From Burkholderiaceae bacterium (GTDB lineage Bacteria > Pseudomonadota > Gammaproteobacteria > Burkholderiales > Burkholderiaceae_C): DNA of 64,000 bases. How positions within the stretch are numbered: the first letter of the stretch is position 1; each line of letters opens with the position of its first letter. The stretch covers positions 1-64,000 of the forward strand of contig JAIRVR010000005.1 in assembly GCA_031253795.1 (NCBI GenBank). Direction: 5' to 3'. Below, piece by piece: positions 9,235-15,765 of the stretch. A model generated the notes under the pieces. That model worked only from the letters and a program-made list of their open reading frames with translations, was not told the origin of the DNA and ran no database searches. The translations under genes were made by a program, and so were the position numbers.

Positions 9235-10131
9235 TCACAGCCGCTGCAGCACGTAGGCGTCCTGGTGGTTCCAGAAATGCACCAGCGAACGGTGGCGCAG
9301 CGCATCGCTGCCCCAGGTCTCGGCAATGCGATCAAGCACGAAACGCTCCGACGTGAAGGCCGTTCCGTATTCGTGCGCATCGATGGCGTTCGACTCGCTG
9401 GAGGGTGCGAAGAAGAAACCGTCCTCGTCCAGCGTGACATGGTCGAAGTCCGCGGCCTTGATGCCATGGGTGCTGAACACCAGCAGGCCACCCGGCTTGA
9501 CCGCGTCGCGCAGCACCTGCAGCCAGCGCGTCCAGGTCGTGCGCGGCAGATGGCTGAACAGCGACAGCACAAAGACCAGATCGTATTGCTGCGGCCAGCG
9601 TACCTCCTCCGGCACGCTGGCGGACGCAAAGCCCTGCACGCCAAAGGTCTGCTGCGAGAACTCCACGGCATCGACCACGATGTCGGACACGGTGACACGC
9701 TCTGCGCCAAGGGCCTTGACCAGGTGGCGCGTGAAGCGCCCATGGCCGCTGGCGAACTCCAGCATGCTGGGCGTGCGCAGCAGGGGCTTGTCCACCGCTT
9801 CCAGCAGAAGCATCAGCTCCGACAGGGTGCGCCAGCCATCGGCGAAGTAGTCGCGCAGCGGATTGACGCTGGAGGGATGCCCGCGGAAGAAGCCGAAGAT
9901 GTCGTCACGCGCCGAGATGCGGCAGTCCAGACCCATGATGTTGGAAAAGGAGCCGATCAGGCCTTGCGACTCGATCAGGTCATGGGCTTGCATCAGGCTC
10001 GAATCGAGCGCGCGGGCACGCACCAGCACCTGGGCGGCCGCCTCGCGGTCGCCACGCTCCAGCAGTTGTCGGGCCTCGTGCAGCAGCCGCTGCCCTTCAT
10101 CGGAAAACGTCGGGGAATGCTCGGATGTCAT
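9235..10131 (-). CDS. Class I SAM-dependent methyltransferase with N-terminal helical (TPR-like) segment
   Basis: 298 aa. The first 50 residues (RLLHEARQLLERGDREAAAQ) are a helical, TPR-like piece; the methyltransferase core follows with LEFASGHGRFTRHLVKAL near residues 122-139, VTVSDIVVDAVEF, YDLVFVLSLFSHLP and VKPGGLLVFSTHG. Cytosolic. In ABC-exported O-antigens a terminal methyl group often marks the finished chain for recognition by the C-terminal domain of Wzt, and the next gene upstream here is such a Wzt, so a capping role is plausible. That is inference from context. The gap to wzt is 40 bases. Confidence 0.8.
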   Translation of the reverse strand: MTSEHSPTFSDEGQRLLHEARQLLERGDREAAAQVLVRARALDSSLMQAHDLIESQGLIGSFSNIMGLDCRISARDDIFGFFRGHPSSVNPLRDYFADGWRTLSELMLLLEAVDKPLLRTPSMLEFASGHGRFTRHLVKALGAERVTVSDIVVDAVEFSQQTFGVQGFASASVPEEVRWPQQYDLVFVLSLFSHLPRTTWTRWLQVLRDAVKPGGLLVFSTHGIKAADFDHVTLDEDGFFFAPSSESNAIDAHEYGTAFTSERFVLDRIAETWGSDALRHRSLVHFWNHQDAYVLQRL

Positions 10132-10171
10132 GGGGATAGTATGTTGTGGGACCGGCGCACATGGCGGCCGG

Positions 10172-11455
10172 CTAGCTCCAGTGGTGCGGCAGGCGCACCA
10201 GGCCCGGCAGGGGCTTGGGGAAGATGAAGCGCAGGTGCAGGAACTGGAACCATTCGTCGTAGACGGCCAGGCCGGTCTCGTCGAACAGGAAGGCGCTGAT
10301 CACATAGTCGCCGCTGTGCAGGGGCAGATCGGGGAAGGTCAGCACCGTCTGCCAGGTGCCGTCGGGCAACTGGCGCGGTACGGCACCGTCCTCATGCGTG
10401 GCCAGCGAGGTGATGCCCACCCCCTTGGACTGCTCGATCATGAAACCGATGTGCGGCCGCTCGTCGCCACGGCCACGCGCCGTGATGGTGACCACCAGGT
10501 CCTGGCTTTGCAGCATGCCGGGCTGGTCGCCCACGGGGGCAGCCAGGTCCTTCACATCCACGGAAAGAATGCAGGCGGAACCGCTGTCGACGGCGGCCAC
10601 GGGACTGGCCTGCGCCTCCCCCCCTACCTCCGCCACGGGCGCGGACACTTCGGCCGCGGCAGGGGCCGCCGCCTCCAGCAGGGCCTGCTGTTCACGCTCC
10701 TGGCGCTCGCGCGTGTGCAGGTCATAGGCGGCCAGCACGGGTTCGGTGTCGCCGAACTGGGCCACCTGGCCGCCGCGCAGCCACAGCGCGGCATCGCACA
10801 GATGGCGTATGTGGTAGGGGCTGTGCGAACAAAAGAGGATGGTGCAGCCGCTGTTGCGGAACGCCATGATGCGCTCTATGCACTTCTTCTGGAAATGCTG
10901 GTCACCCACGGCCAGGGCCTCGTCGATGATCAGCACATCGGGCTGCACGGCGGTCACCAGGGCAAAGGCCAGGCGCACGGTCATGCCCGAGGAATAGGTT
11001 TTGACCGGGCGCTCCATCGCTTCGCCCAGCTCGGCGAAGGCGGCGATCTCGGGCTCCAGCTCCCGCATGCGCTCGGGGCTGATGCCGATCAGGCTGCCGC
11101 CGAAATACAGGTTGTCGCGGCCGCTGAAATCCGGGTGGAAGCCTGCGCCCAGCTCCAGGATGGCCGTGACCCGGCCCACGCGTTCGATCTGCCCGCGGCT
11201 GGGCTGCAAGGTGCCCGCCAGCAGCTTGAGCAGCGAGCTCTTGCCCGCGCCGTTGTCACCGATCACGCCAATGCACTGGCCCCGGTGCAGCTCGAAGGAG
11301 ACGTCGCGCAGGGCCCAATGGCTGCGGTGCGTGGCAGCCCCCGTCAGCAAGGCCTTGAAGCGCGCGCGCGGCGAGGGGTAGAGCTTGTATTCCTTGCCCA
11401 GGTCGCGCACACGCAAGACCAGGTCGCCTTCCAGTTCGACATGTTTGGCGTTCAT
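10172..11455 (-). CDS. wzt: O-antigen/polysaccharide ABC exporter, ATP-binding subunit with C-terminal glycan-binding domain
   Basis: 427 aa. The nucleotide-binding domain has Walker A GDNGAGKS at 66-73, signature YSSGM at 154-158 and Walker B VLIIDEAL at 174-181. An Ala/Pro/Glu-rich linker (about 255-285) leads to a C-terminal beta-sandwich domain (about 285-427) of the Wzt_C type, which in E. coli O8/O9a binds the capped end of the O-chain before export. The ATG at 11455 overlaps the permease stop as ATGA, so the two subunits are coupled; the frame is open upstream for another 36 codons but only as overlap with wzm. Works with Wzm to move undecaprenyl-linked polysaccharide to the periplasm. 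Confidence 0.92.
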   Translation of the reverse strand: MNAKHVELEGDLVLRVRDLGKEYKLYPSPRARFKALLTGAATHRSHWALRDVSFELHRGQCIGVIGDNGAGKSSLLKLLAGTLQPSRGQIERVGRVTAILELGAGFHPDFSGRDNLYFGGSLIGISPERMRELEPEIAAFAELGEAMERPVKTYSSGMTVRLAFALVTAVQPDVLIIDEALAVGDQHFQKKCIERIMAFRNSGCTILFCSHSPYHIRHLCDAALWLRGGQVAQFGDTEPVLAAYDLHTRERQEREQQALLEAAAPAAAEVSAPVAEVGGEAQASPVAAVDSGSACILSVDVKDLAAPVGDQPGMLQSQDLVVTITARGRGDERPHIGFMIEQSKGVGITSLATHEDGAVPRQLPDGTWQTVLTFPDLPLHSGDYVISAFLFDETGLAVYDEWFQFLHLRFIFPKPLPGLVRLPHHWS

Positions 11456-12252
11456 AGCCAGTCCACCAGTTGATCGCGGCTGCGCCGCACCAGGCCGTTG
11501 AGCAGCACGGCCAGCACCAGCAGCCATGCCACCAGGGCCACCCAGACGGAGACACCGGGCCACAGCCCCTGCAGCAGCACGTTCTGGTAGCCCAGCACCA
11601 GGGCCGTCATGGGGTTGGCCCAGAGCACCCAGCGCCAGCGTTCGGGAAACAGTGCCAGCGGAAACAGAATGGGCGACAGGTATATGCCCACCGACAGCAA
11701 AAAGGTCACCAGCTGGCCCACGTCACGCAACGCGGCCGTCAGGATGGCCAGTGCATAGGCCAGGACGGCGCACAGCAGCAACTGGCCCAGCAGCAGTGGC
11801 ACAAGGGCCAGCACATGCCAGCCCGGTCCGTGCTGGGGAAGATAGGCCAGGGCCACCAGCAACAGCAGGGGGCCGAAGATCACGCCGCTGGCCAGCACCG
11901 CGCGCATGGGAAACAGCACGGGCGGCAGGGGGTTCTTCTGCAGGATGCCGCCGGCCTCGACCAGGCTGTTCATGCCGCGCGCCGTGGCGTCGCAAAACGC
12001 CATCCAGGGCAAGGCACCCACGACGAGAAAGGCACCCACCGCATGCGTGGGGGCGTTGTCGCCCAGGCGCATGGAGAACACCACGTCGAACACGAGGTAG
12101 TAGGCAGCGACCGTGAGCAGGGGCTGCAGATAGGGCCAGAGCACGCCCGCAGCCGTGCCTGCATGGCGCGCGGCCACCTCGCGCCGGGTCATCACCCAAA
12201 GAAGGCCACGGGCCTGCCAGAGCGCCCGGATATCGCCCAATAGAGAGTACAT
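11452..12252 (-). CDS. wzm: O-antigen/polysaccharide ABC exporter, permease subunit
   Basis: 266 aa with six hydrophobic helices, of the ABC-2 type. VMTRREVAARHAGTAAGVLW near residues 20-40 is the typical amphipathic N-terminus before TM1, WPYLQPLLTVAAYYLVF follows, and NPMTALVLGYQNVLLQG lies in the last third, as in Wzm/KpsM/TagG. It forms the membrane channel for the lipid-linked glycan with Wzt. ATG 12252 (MYSLLGDIRAL) was preferred to an upstream ATG at 12327 because the extra 25 residues do not resemble the family. It is probably the first gene of the minus-strand operon running to the acyltransferases. Confidence 0.92.
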   Translation of the reverse strand: MYSLLGDIRALWQARGLLWVMTRREVAARHAGTAAGVLWPYLQPLLTVAAYYLVFDVVFSMRLGDNAPTHAVGAFLVVGALPWMAFCDATARGMNSLVEAGGILQKNPLPPVLFPMRAVLASGVIFGPLLLLVALAYLPQHGPGWHVLALVPLLLGQLLLCAVLAYALAILTAALRDVGQLVTFLLSVGIYLSPILFPLALFPERWRWVLWANPMTALVLGYQNVLLQGLWPGVSVWVALVAWLLVLAVLLNGLVRRSRDQLVDWL

Positions 12253-12310
12253 GCGTGTGATATGAACAATGCCGCGTGCGCCTTCAGGCAAACACGCGGC
12301 ACCTTGAATC

Positions 12311-12328
12311 AATGCCAAACCTGGCATT
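12311..12328. promoter_or_regulatory. Inverted repeat upstream of wzm (candidate operator)
   Basis: AATGCCA, a 4-base centre AACC, then TGGCATT: a perfect 7-bp dyad 59 bases upstream of the wzm start, in the 189-base gap between the parvulin gene and the exporter operon. A short direct repeat of GCTTGCAA lies nearby (about 12370-12387). The placement suits a regulator site controlling the polysaccharide operon, but no regulator is encoded beside it and the stem is short. It lacks a T-tract, so it is not a standard terminator. Confidence 0.3.
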
Positions 12329-12441
12329 CTCGCGCATCAAGCGCCGCTGCGCTCGCCAATCGGAGCAAAGCTTGCAAACGCTTGCAACGGCCAGCCCGTG
12401 CGCTGCCAGTGCCTGGGGCACCGGCAGGCTCGGGCATGGCC

Positions 12442-13392
12442 TCAGGGCTGGGCCTTGTTCGCAGCCGTGAAGGCCTCCAGCGCGGCCTCGTTCAGCTTGG
12501 CATCCTGCCGGATCTTGTCGGCCGCGGCGACGCGGGCATTCTGGGTCGCCGATGCCTGGATTTCCTTGACCAGTTCGTCGCGCACCTCGTCAAAAGGCTT
12601 CACGCCCGCGGGCCTGCGCTCTTCCAGCTGGATGATGTGGAAACCGAACTGGGACTCGACCACGGCACTGAGTTCGCCGGGCTGCTTCAGCGCGAAGGCC
12701 GCCTTCTCAAACTCGGGCACCATGCGGCCCGCACCGAAAAATCCCAGATCGCCGCCACGCGATGCGCTGCCCTTGTCGCTGGATTTTTCCTGGGCCAGGG
12801 TGGCGAAATCGGCACCATTCTTGAGGTCGGCCAGGACCTTGTCGGCCTGCGCGCGGGCCTCGGCGTCCTTGCCGCCGATCAGGATGTGGCGAGCACGCAC
12901 CTGCGCGTCCACCTTGAAGCGCTCGGGCTGGGCCTGGTACTGGCTGCGTGCCAGCTTCTCGGCGGCCTCCGCGCTGGGGCGGCTTTTCTGATCCTGGGCA
13001 GCCATCCAGGCCTCTGCCAGCACCTTGTCGCGCGCCACCTGCAGGGCCGCCATCACCTTGGGGTCGCTGGCCATGCCCTGCTGCTGCGCCGTTTGTGCCA
13101 AGCTGCGCAGGACAAAGAGGTCCGTCGCCATTCTCTGCACATTCGCAGGGCGGCCGATGATCATGGGCCTCACGTCGGGAGGAATGCGCAGTGCGTCGGC
13201 CTGTACATCCAACCCCGTGATGGCCACGCCCTTGCCTTCCACCAGCACGGGCGATGCAGAAGCCTCGGCGGGTCGGGAAGCAGCAGGCTGAGCGGCCTTG
13301 GCGGCCTGGTCCGCGGCCTGCACCGCCAGCGCAGACAGCGACAAGGCCAAAGCCAGGGAAATGGAGCTCAAACGTTGGGTGGAAACAGTCAT
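12442..13392 (-). CDS. Periplasmic parvulin-type peptidyl-prolyl cis-trans isomerase (PpiC/SurA-like)
   Basis: 316 aa. Residues 1-26 are a Sec signal peptide (hydrophobic SISLALALSLSALAVQA). A helical chaperone-like region is followed by a parvulin domain at about 165-260: VRARHILIGG, DFATLAQEKSSDKGSASRGGDLGFFGAGRMVPEFEKAAF in outline, and FGFHIIQLEER, all hallmarks of the PpiC fold. It would catalyse prolyl isomerisation and assist folding of exported proteins in the periplasm. It sits directly downstream of the S-layer-like gene on the same strand, separated by a strong terminator, so it is probably expressed at a lower level or from its own promoter. Helping that protein fold is a reasonable guess. 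Confidence 0.88.
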   Translation of the reverse strand: MTVSTQRLSSISLALALSLSALAVQAADQAAKAAQPAASRPAEASASPVLVEGKGVAITGLDVQADALRIPPDVRPMIIGRPANVQRMATDLFVLRSLAQTAQQQGMASDPKVMAALQVARDKVLAEAWMAAQDQKSRPSAEAAEKLARSQYQAQPERFKVDAQVRARHILIGGKDAEARAQADKVLADLKNGADFATLAQEKSSDKGSASRGGDLGFFGAGRMVPEFEKAAFALKQPGELSAVVESQFGFHIIQLEERRPAGVKPFDEVRDELVKEIQASATQNARVAAADKIRQDAKLNEAALEAFTAANKAQP

Positions 13393-13418
13393 AAGTCCTA
13401 TAAGTCCGTAAAAAGCAA

Positions 13419-13446
13419 AAAAGGCGGGAGTTTCCTCCCGCCTTTT
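13419..13446 (-). terminator. Strong intrinsic terminator downstream of the S-layer-like gene
   Basis: A perfect 12-bp stem (AAAAGGCGGGAG at 13419-13430 with CTCCCGCCTTTT at 13435-13446) and a 4-base loop. It carries A and T tracts on its two sides, so it could stop transcription from either strand. It lies 31 bases after the stop of the S-layer-like gene and before the parvulin gene, as expected for a very highly transcribed single gene. Confidence 0.88.
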
Positions 13447-13477
13447 CTAGATCACACTGAAGTGTGAAAGTGCCCTA

Positions 13478-14983
13478 TCACTTGTAAGCGTGGGGCCAGG
13501 TGATGCCGTAGGTGCCCGAAGTGCCAGGAGCAGCTTGGGGGTTCGACAGCTTGATGAACGCAGCGCCCAGCACGGGGGTGGGAGCCGAGAAGTTCACTTG
13601 GCCCCAGCCGTTGGCGTAAGGAGCAGCCACGGACTGGCGAGCAACCGATGCGGCCAGAGCCGAGTTGTCGGTCGAGAAGCCCAGAACGTTCACTTCACCG
13701 CACAGCTGGGTCTTGCTGATCGTGCCAGGCGAGAACACGGCGCCGTCTTCTTGGAAACGCTCTTCGCGGTCATAGAAGGTTTGGCCCGAAGCTTCCACGC
13801 AGATCTGACCAGCGGCGTTCACCGTGGTGTTGCCCGCGTTAGCCGTGAAGATGTTGCCAGCCACAGCCGTGTTGAACAGACGGTACGAGGTAGCAGCAGA
13901 CGTGCCACCGCCGAACGCAGCGCCAGGAGCCTTTGCGTCCCAACCGTTGTTGTTGGAGGGAGCAGATGCGGAACCAGCGGCGTAGTTGGCAGCCACGGAG
14001 TAACGACGGGTGGGCATGGAGAACACCCAGTCGGTCTTGGCCGTGATGGTCGCGTCGGTAGCGTACTGGTTGATCACCGAGGTACGGGCGATGGCGTCGG
14101 TCAGAGCCTTGGCTTGTGCATCGGCAGCAGCTTGGCCAGCAGTCAGACCACCAGCAACGGTGTAAGGCGTGGACAGGTCAGGCACGTCGTAGTGCTGAGC
14201 TGCGATCACGTTAGCCACCATCAGCGGGTCGGAGGTCAGCAGGCCGGCGGTACCGGTCTTCTGGGGCGAGAAGACGTTCACAGGAGCGTCACCCGTGGCG
14301 ACGATGGCAGCCATCGAACCCGAGAAGGTCGTGGTCTGAGCAACGTTCATCACGTACCAAGCGCCCGTCAGGCCGCCCGTGGGGGCGACGATGTCGGTGT
14401 TGTCCACACCGGGTGCCCAGTTCAGGGTGGCGTTCAGAGCGGAAGACGTGCAAGGAGCCGTGCCGTCCACGTGCTTGATGGCCTTGTACAGGTCGCTGCC
14501 AGTCTTGATGTTGGCCATGGCCAGCACTTCGACGTAGCCTTCGCGGGTCTGAGCAGCCTTGTCGGCGGCCGTCCAGTCCTTCTTGGACAGGCGGTCGGTC
14601 ACGAACTTGACGGGCTGGTTGGCAGCGATGCGGGGCAGCGTGCAGGTGTTGTCAGACGTCACCAGTTGGGCCAGGCCATTGGCGTCGGCGGTCACTGCAG
14701 CAGTCCAAACGTCGCCGGGCGACATGAAGACTTGGAAGTCCAGCACGTCGTCGGAGTTGGAAGCACCGCGGAAGCGCACCTTGACAGCCTTACCGATGGT
14801 GTCGGTGTTGGTCAGGTGGAACACGGACATGTTGCCATTCTGGGCGTTGTAGTAAGGCGCCAGCAGAATGTGACCCGTGCCGCTTTCGTTCACGGCAAAC
14901 GTAGGAGCTGCAGCAGCAGCACCTGCGAAGCCCATGCCACCAACCATGGCAGCAATGCTCAGGGCCAGAACATTTTTCTTCAT
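13478..14983 (-). CDS. S-layer-like secreted surface protein, resembling the nanopod protein NpdA of Delftia
   Basis: 501 aa. Residues 1-24 or so are a signal peptide (MKKNVLALSIAAMVGGMGFA then GAAAAA, with cleavage near AAAAAP). The mature protein is rich in Ala, Thr, Asn, Val and Gly, with few Cys (four) and little Lys, no membrane helix and no recognised enzyme motif: the composition of a secreted, self-assembling surface protein. Start: ATG 14983 with GGAGA about 8 bases upstream; the upstream frame is the leader region. The codon choice is narrower and the GC lower than in neighbours, and a strong terminator follows, all signs of very high expression. From memory it resembles the Comamonadaceae S-layer/nanopod protein NpdA; a search is needed to confirm. 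The type II secretion operon ends just upstream, suggesting an export route. Confidence 0.65.
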   Translation of the reverse strand: MKKNVLALSIAAMVGGMGFAGAAAAAPTFAVNESGTGHILLAPYYNAQNGNMSVFHLTNTDTIGKAVKVRFRGASNSDDVLDFQVFMSPGDVWTAAVTADANGLAQLVTSDNTCTLPRIAANQPVKFVTDRLSKKDWTAADKAAQTREGYVEVLAMANIKTGSDLYKAIKHVDGTAPCTSSALNATLNWAPGVDNTDIVAPTGGLTGAWYVMNVAQTTTFSGSMAAIVATGDAPVNVFSPQKTGTAGLLTSDPLMVANVIAAQHYDVPDLSTPYTVAGGLTAGQAAADAQAKALTDAIARTSVINQYATDATITAKTDWVFSMPTRRYSVAANYAAGSASAPSNNNGWDAKAPGAAFGGGTSAATSYRLFNTAVAGNIFTANAGNTTVNAAGQICVEASGQTFYDREERFQEDGAVFSPGTISKTQLCGEVNVLGFSTDNSALAASVARQSVAAPYANGWGQVNFSAPTPVLGAAFIKLSNPQAAPGTSGTYGITWPHAYK

Positions 14984-15043
14984 AAGAACTATCTCCAGTA
15001 AAAAGATAAGGTAGTTGCAACCACCACGATTGATCGCCAGGGA

Positions 15044-15052
15044 ATCGTAGCA
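15044..15052 (-). promoter_or_regulatory. Candidate extended -10 promoter element of the S-layer-like gene
   Basis: On the minus strand this reads TGCTACGAT, an extended -10 (TGn plus TACGAT) about 60 bases upstream of the ATG at 14983. There is no good -35 at 17 bases, which extended -10 promoters tolerate. A second -10-like GATAAT lies further upstream, near 15150. Tentative. Confidence 0.3.
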
Positions 15053-15234
15053 CAGCCAATCATGCCCCCATACCGCTTTCTGGAGGCGCCGAAGCCTTGT
15101 TTTGAAAAAAAACAACACTTCCCTAGCGAGCACCGTGTCAGGGACGGCGCATTATCACAAACATTGGCTGCTTCGCCTATCCCGTCTTCATTTTTCGCGC
15201 TATCAGGCAAGTGCCTTGCATGCGAAAAACCGTT

Positions 15235-15259
15235 GGCAAACCCCGTCGAGGGGCCTGCC
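15235..15259 (-). terminator. Probable terminator downstream of the small lipoprotein gene
   Basis: On the minus strand GGCAGGCCCC and GGGGUUUGCC (as RNA) pair in a 10-bp stem with two G-U pairs and a 5-base loop, followed after 5 bases by UUUUU. It lies 7 bases beyond the lipoprotein stop and would separate the secretion operon from the S-layer-like gene. The offset T-tract makes it less certain. Confidence 0.45.
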
Positions 15260-15266
15260 TAAACGT

Positions 15267-15698
15267 TTATTGAACGAACAGCCACCACTGTCCGTCTTCC
15301 TTGATCCAGACCTCGCTGATCGAGATCGGGATCTCCGCGCCACGCATCATGGGCGTGTAGGTCACGAAGTTCTTGCGCACCTCACAGCGGGCCTCCTCGC
15401 AGGTCACCGAGGCGATCTCTCCCCCCTTGAGCACGGGAATCACGCCGTGGTTGAGGCGGTACTTTTCCTGGTCATTCACCGCGCGGTAGCCGGGCGAGGT
15501 GAAGGCATAGGCCTTGGCCACCTCGCCAGCCATGCGGGCCTTCCAGAAATCGTTGGAGCGCTGCGTCACCGCGGCCTCGGGATTCTGGCTGTCCTGCAAC
15601 GTGGCACAGCCCGCCAGGGCCAGCGCCAGGGCCAGTCCACCGCCCCAGCGAAGCCATTGCGTCCGGGACGCTGCGAAATTCTTGTTCAACTTCTTCAT
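15267..15698 (-). CDS. Small putative lipoprotein of unknown function
   Basis: 143 aa. A positively charged start (MKKLNKNFAASRTQWLRW), a hydrophobic run LALALAL and the lipobox LAGC place the lipidated cysteine at residue 31, so the mature protein is about 113 aa and membrane-anchored in the periplasm. It has a compact domain with two further cysteines (TCEEARCEV) that could form a disulfide and ends in WWLFVQ. I do not recognise the family. It follows gspD by 67 bases on the same strand and may be the last gene of the type II secretion transcript; a pilotin (GspS-like) role is possible but not shown by sequence. Confidence 0.75.
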   Translation of the reverse strand: MKKLNKNFAASRTQWLRWGGGLALALALAGCATLQDSQNPEAAVTQRSNDFWKARMAGEVAKAYAFTSPGYRAVNDQEKYRLNHGVIPVLKGGEIASVTCEEARCEVRKNFVTYTPMMRGAEIPISISEVWIKEDGQWWLFVQ

Positions 15699-15765
15699 AT
15701 CTATGGATTTCCCCTAAAGTGGCTTGGAACCGCTTCATCAGCGAATGTTCCGGGAGTTGGACCAA

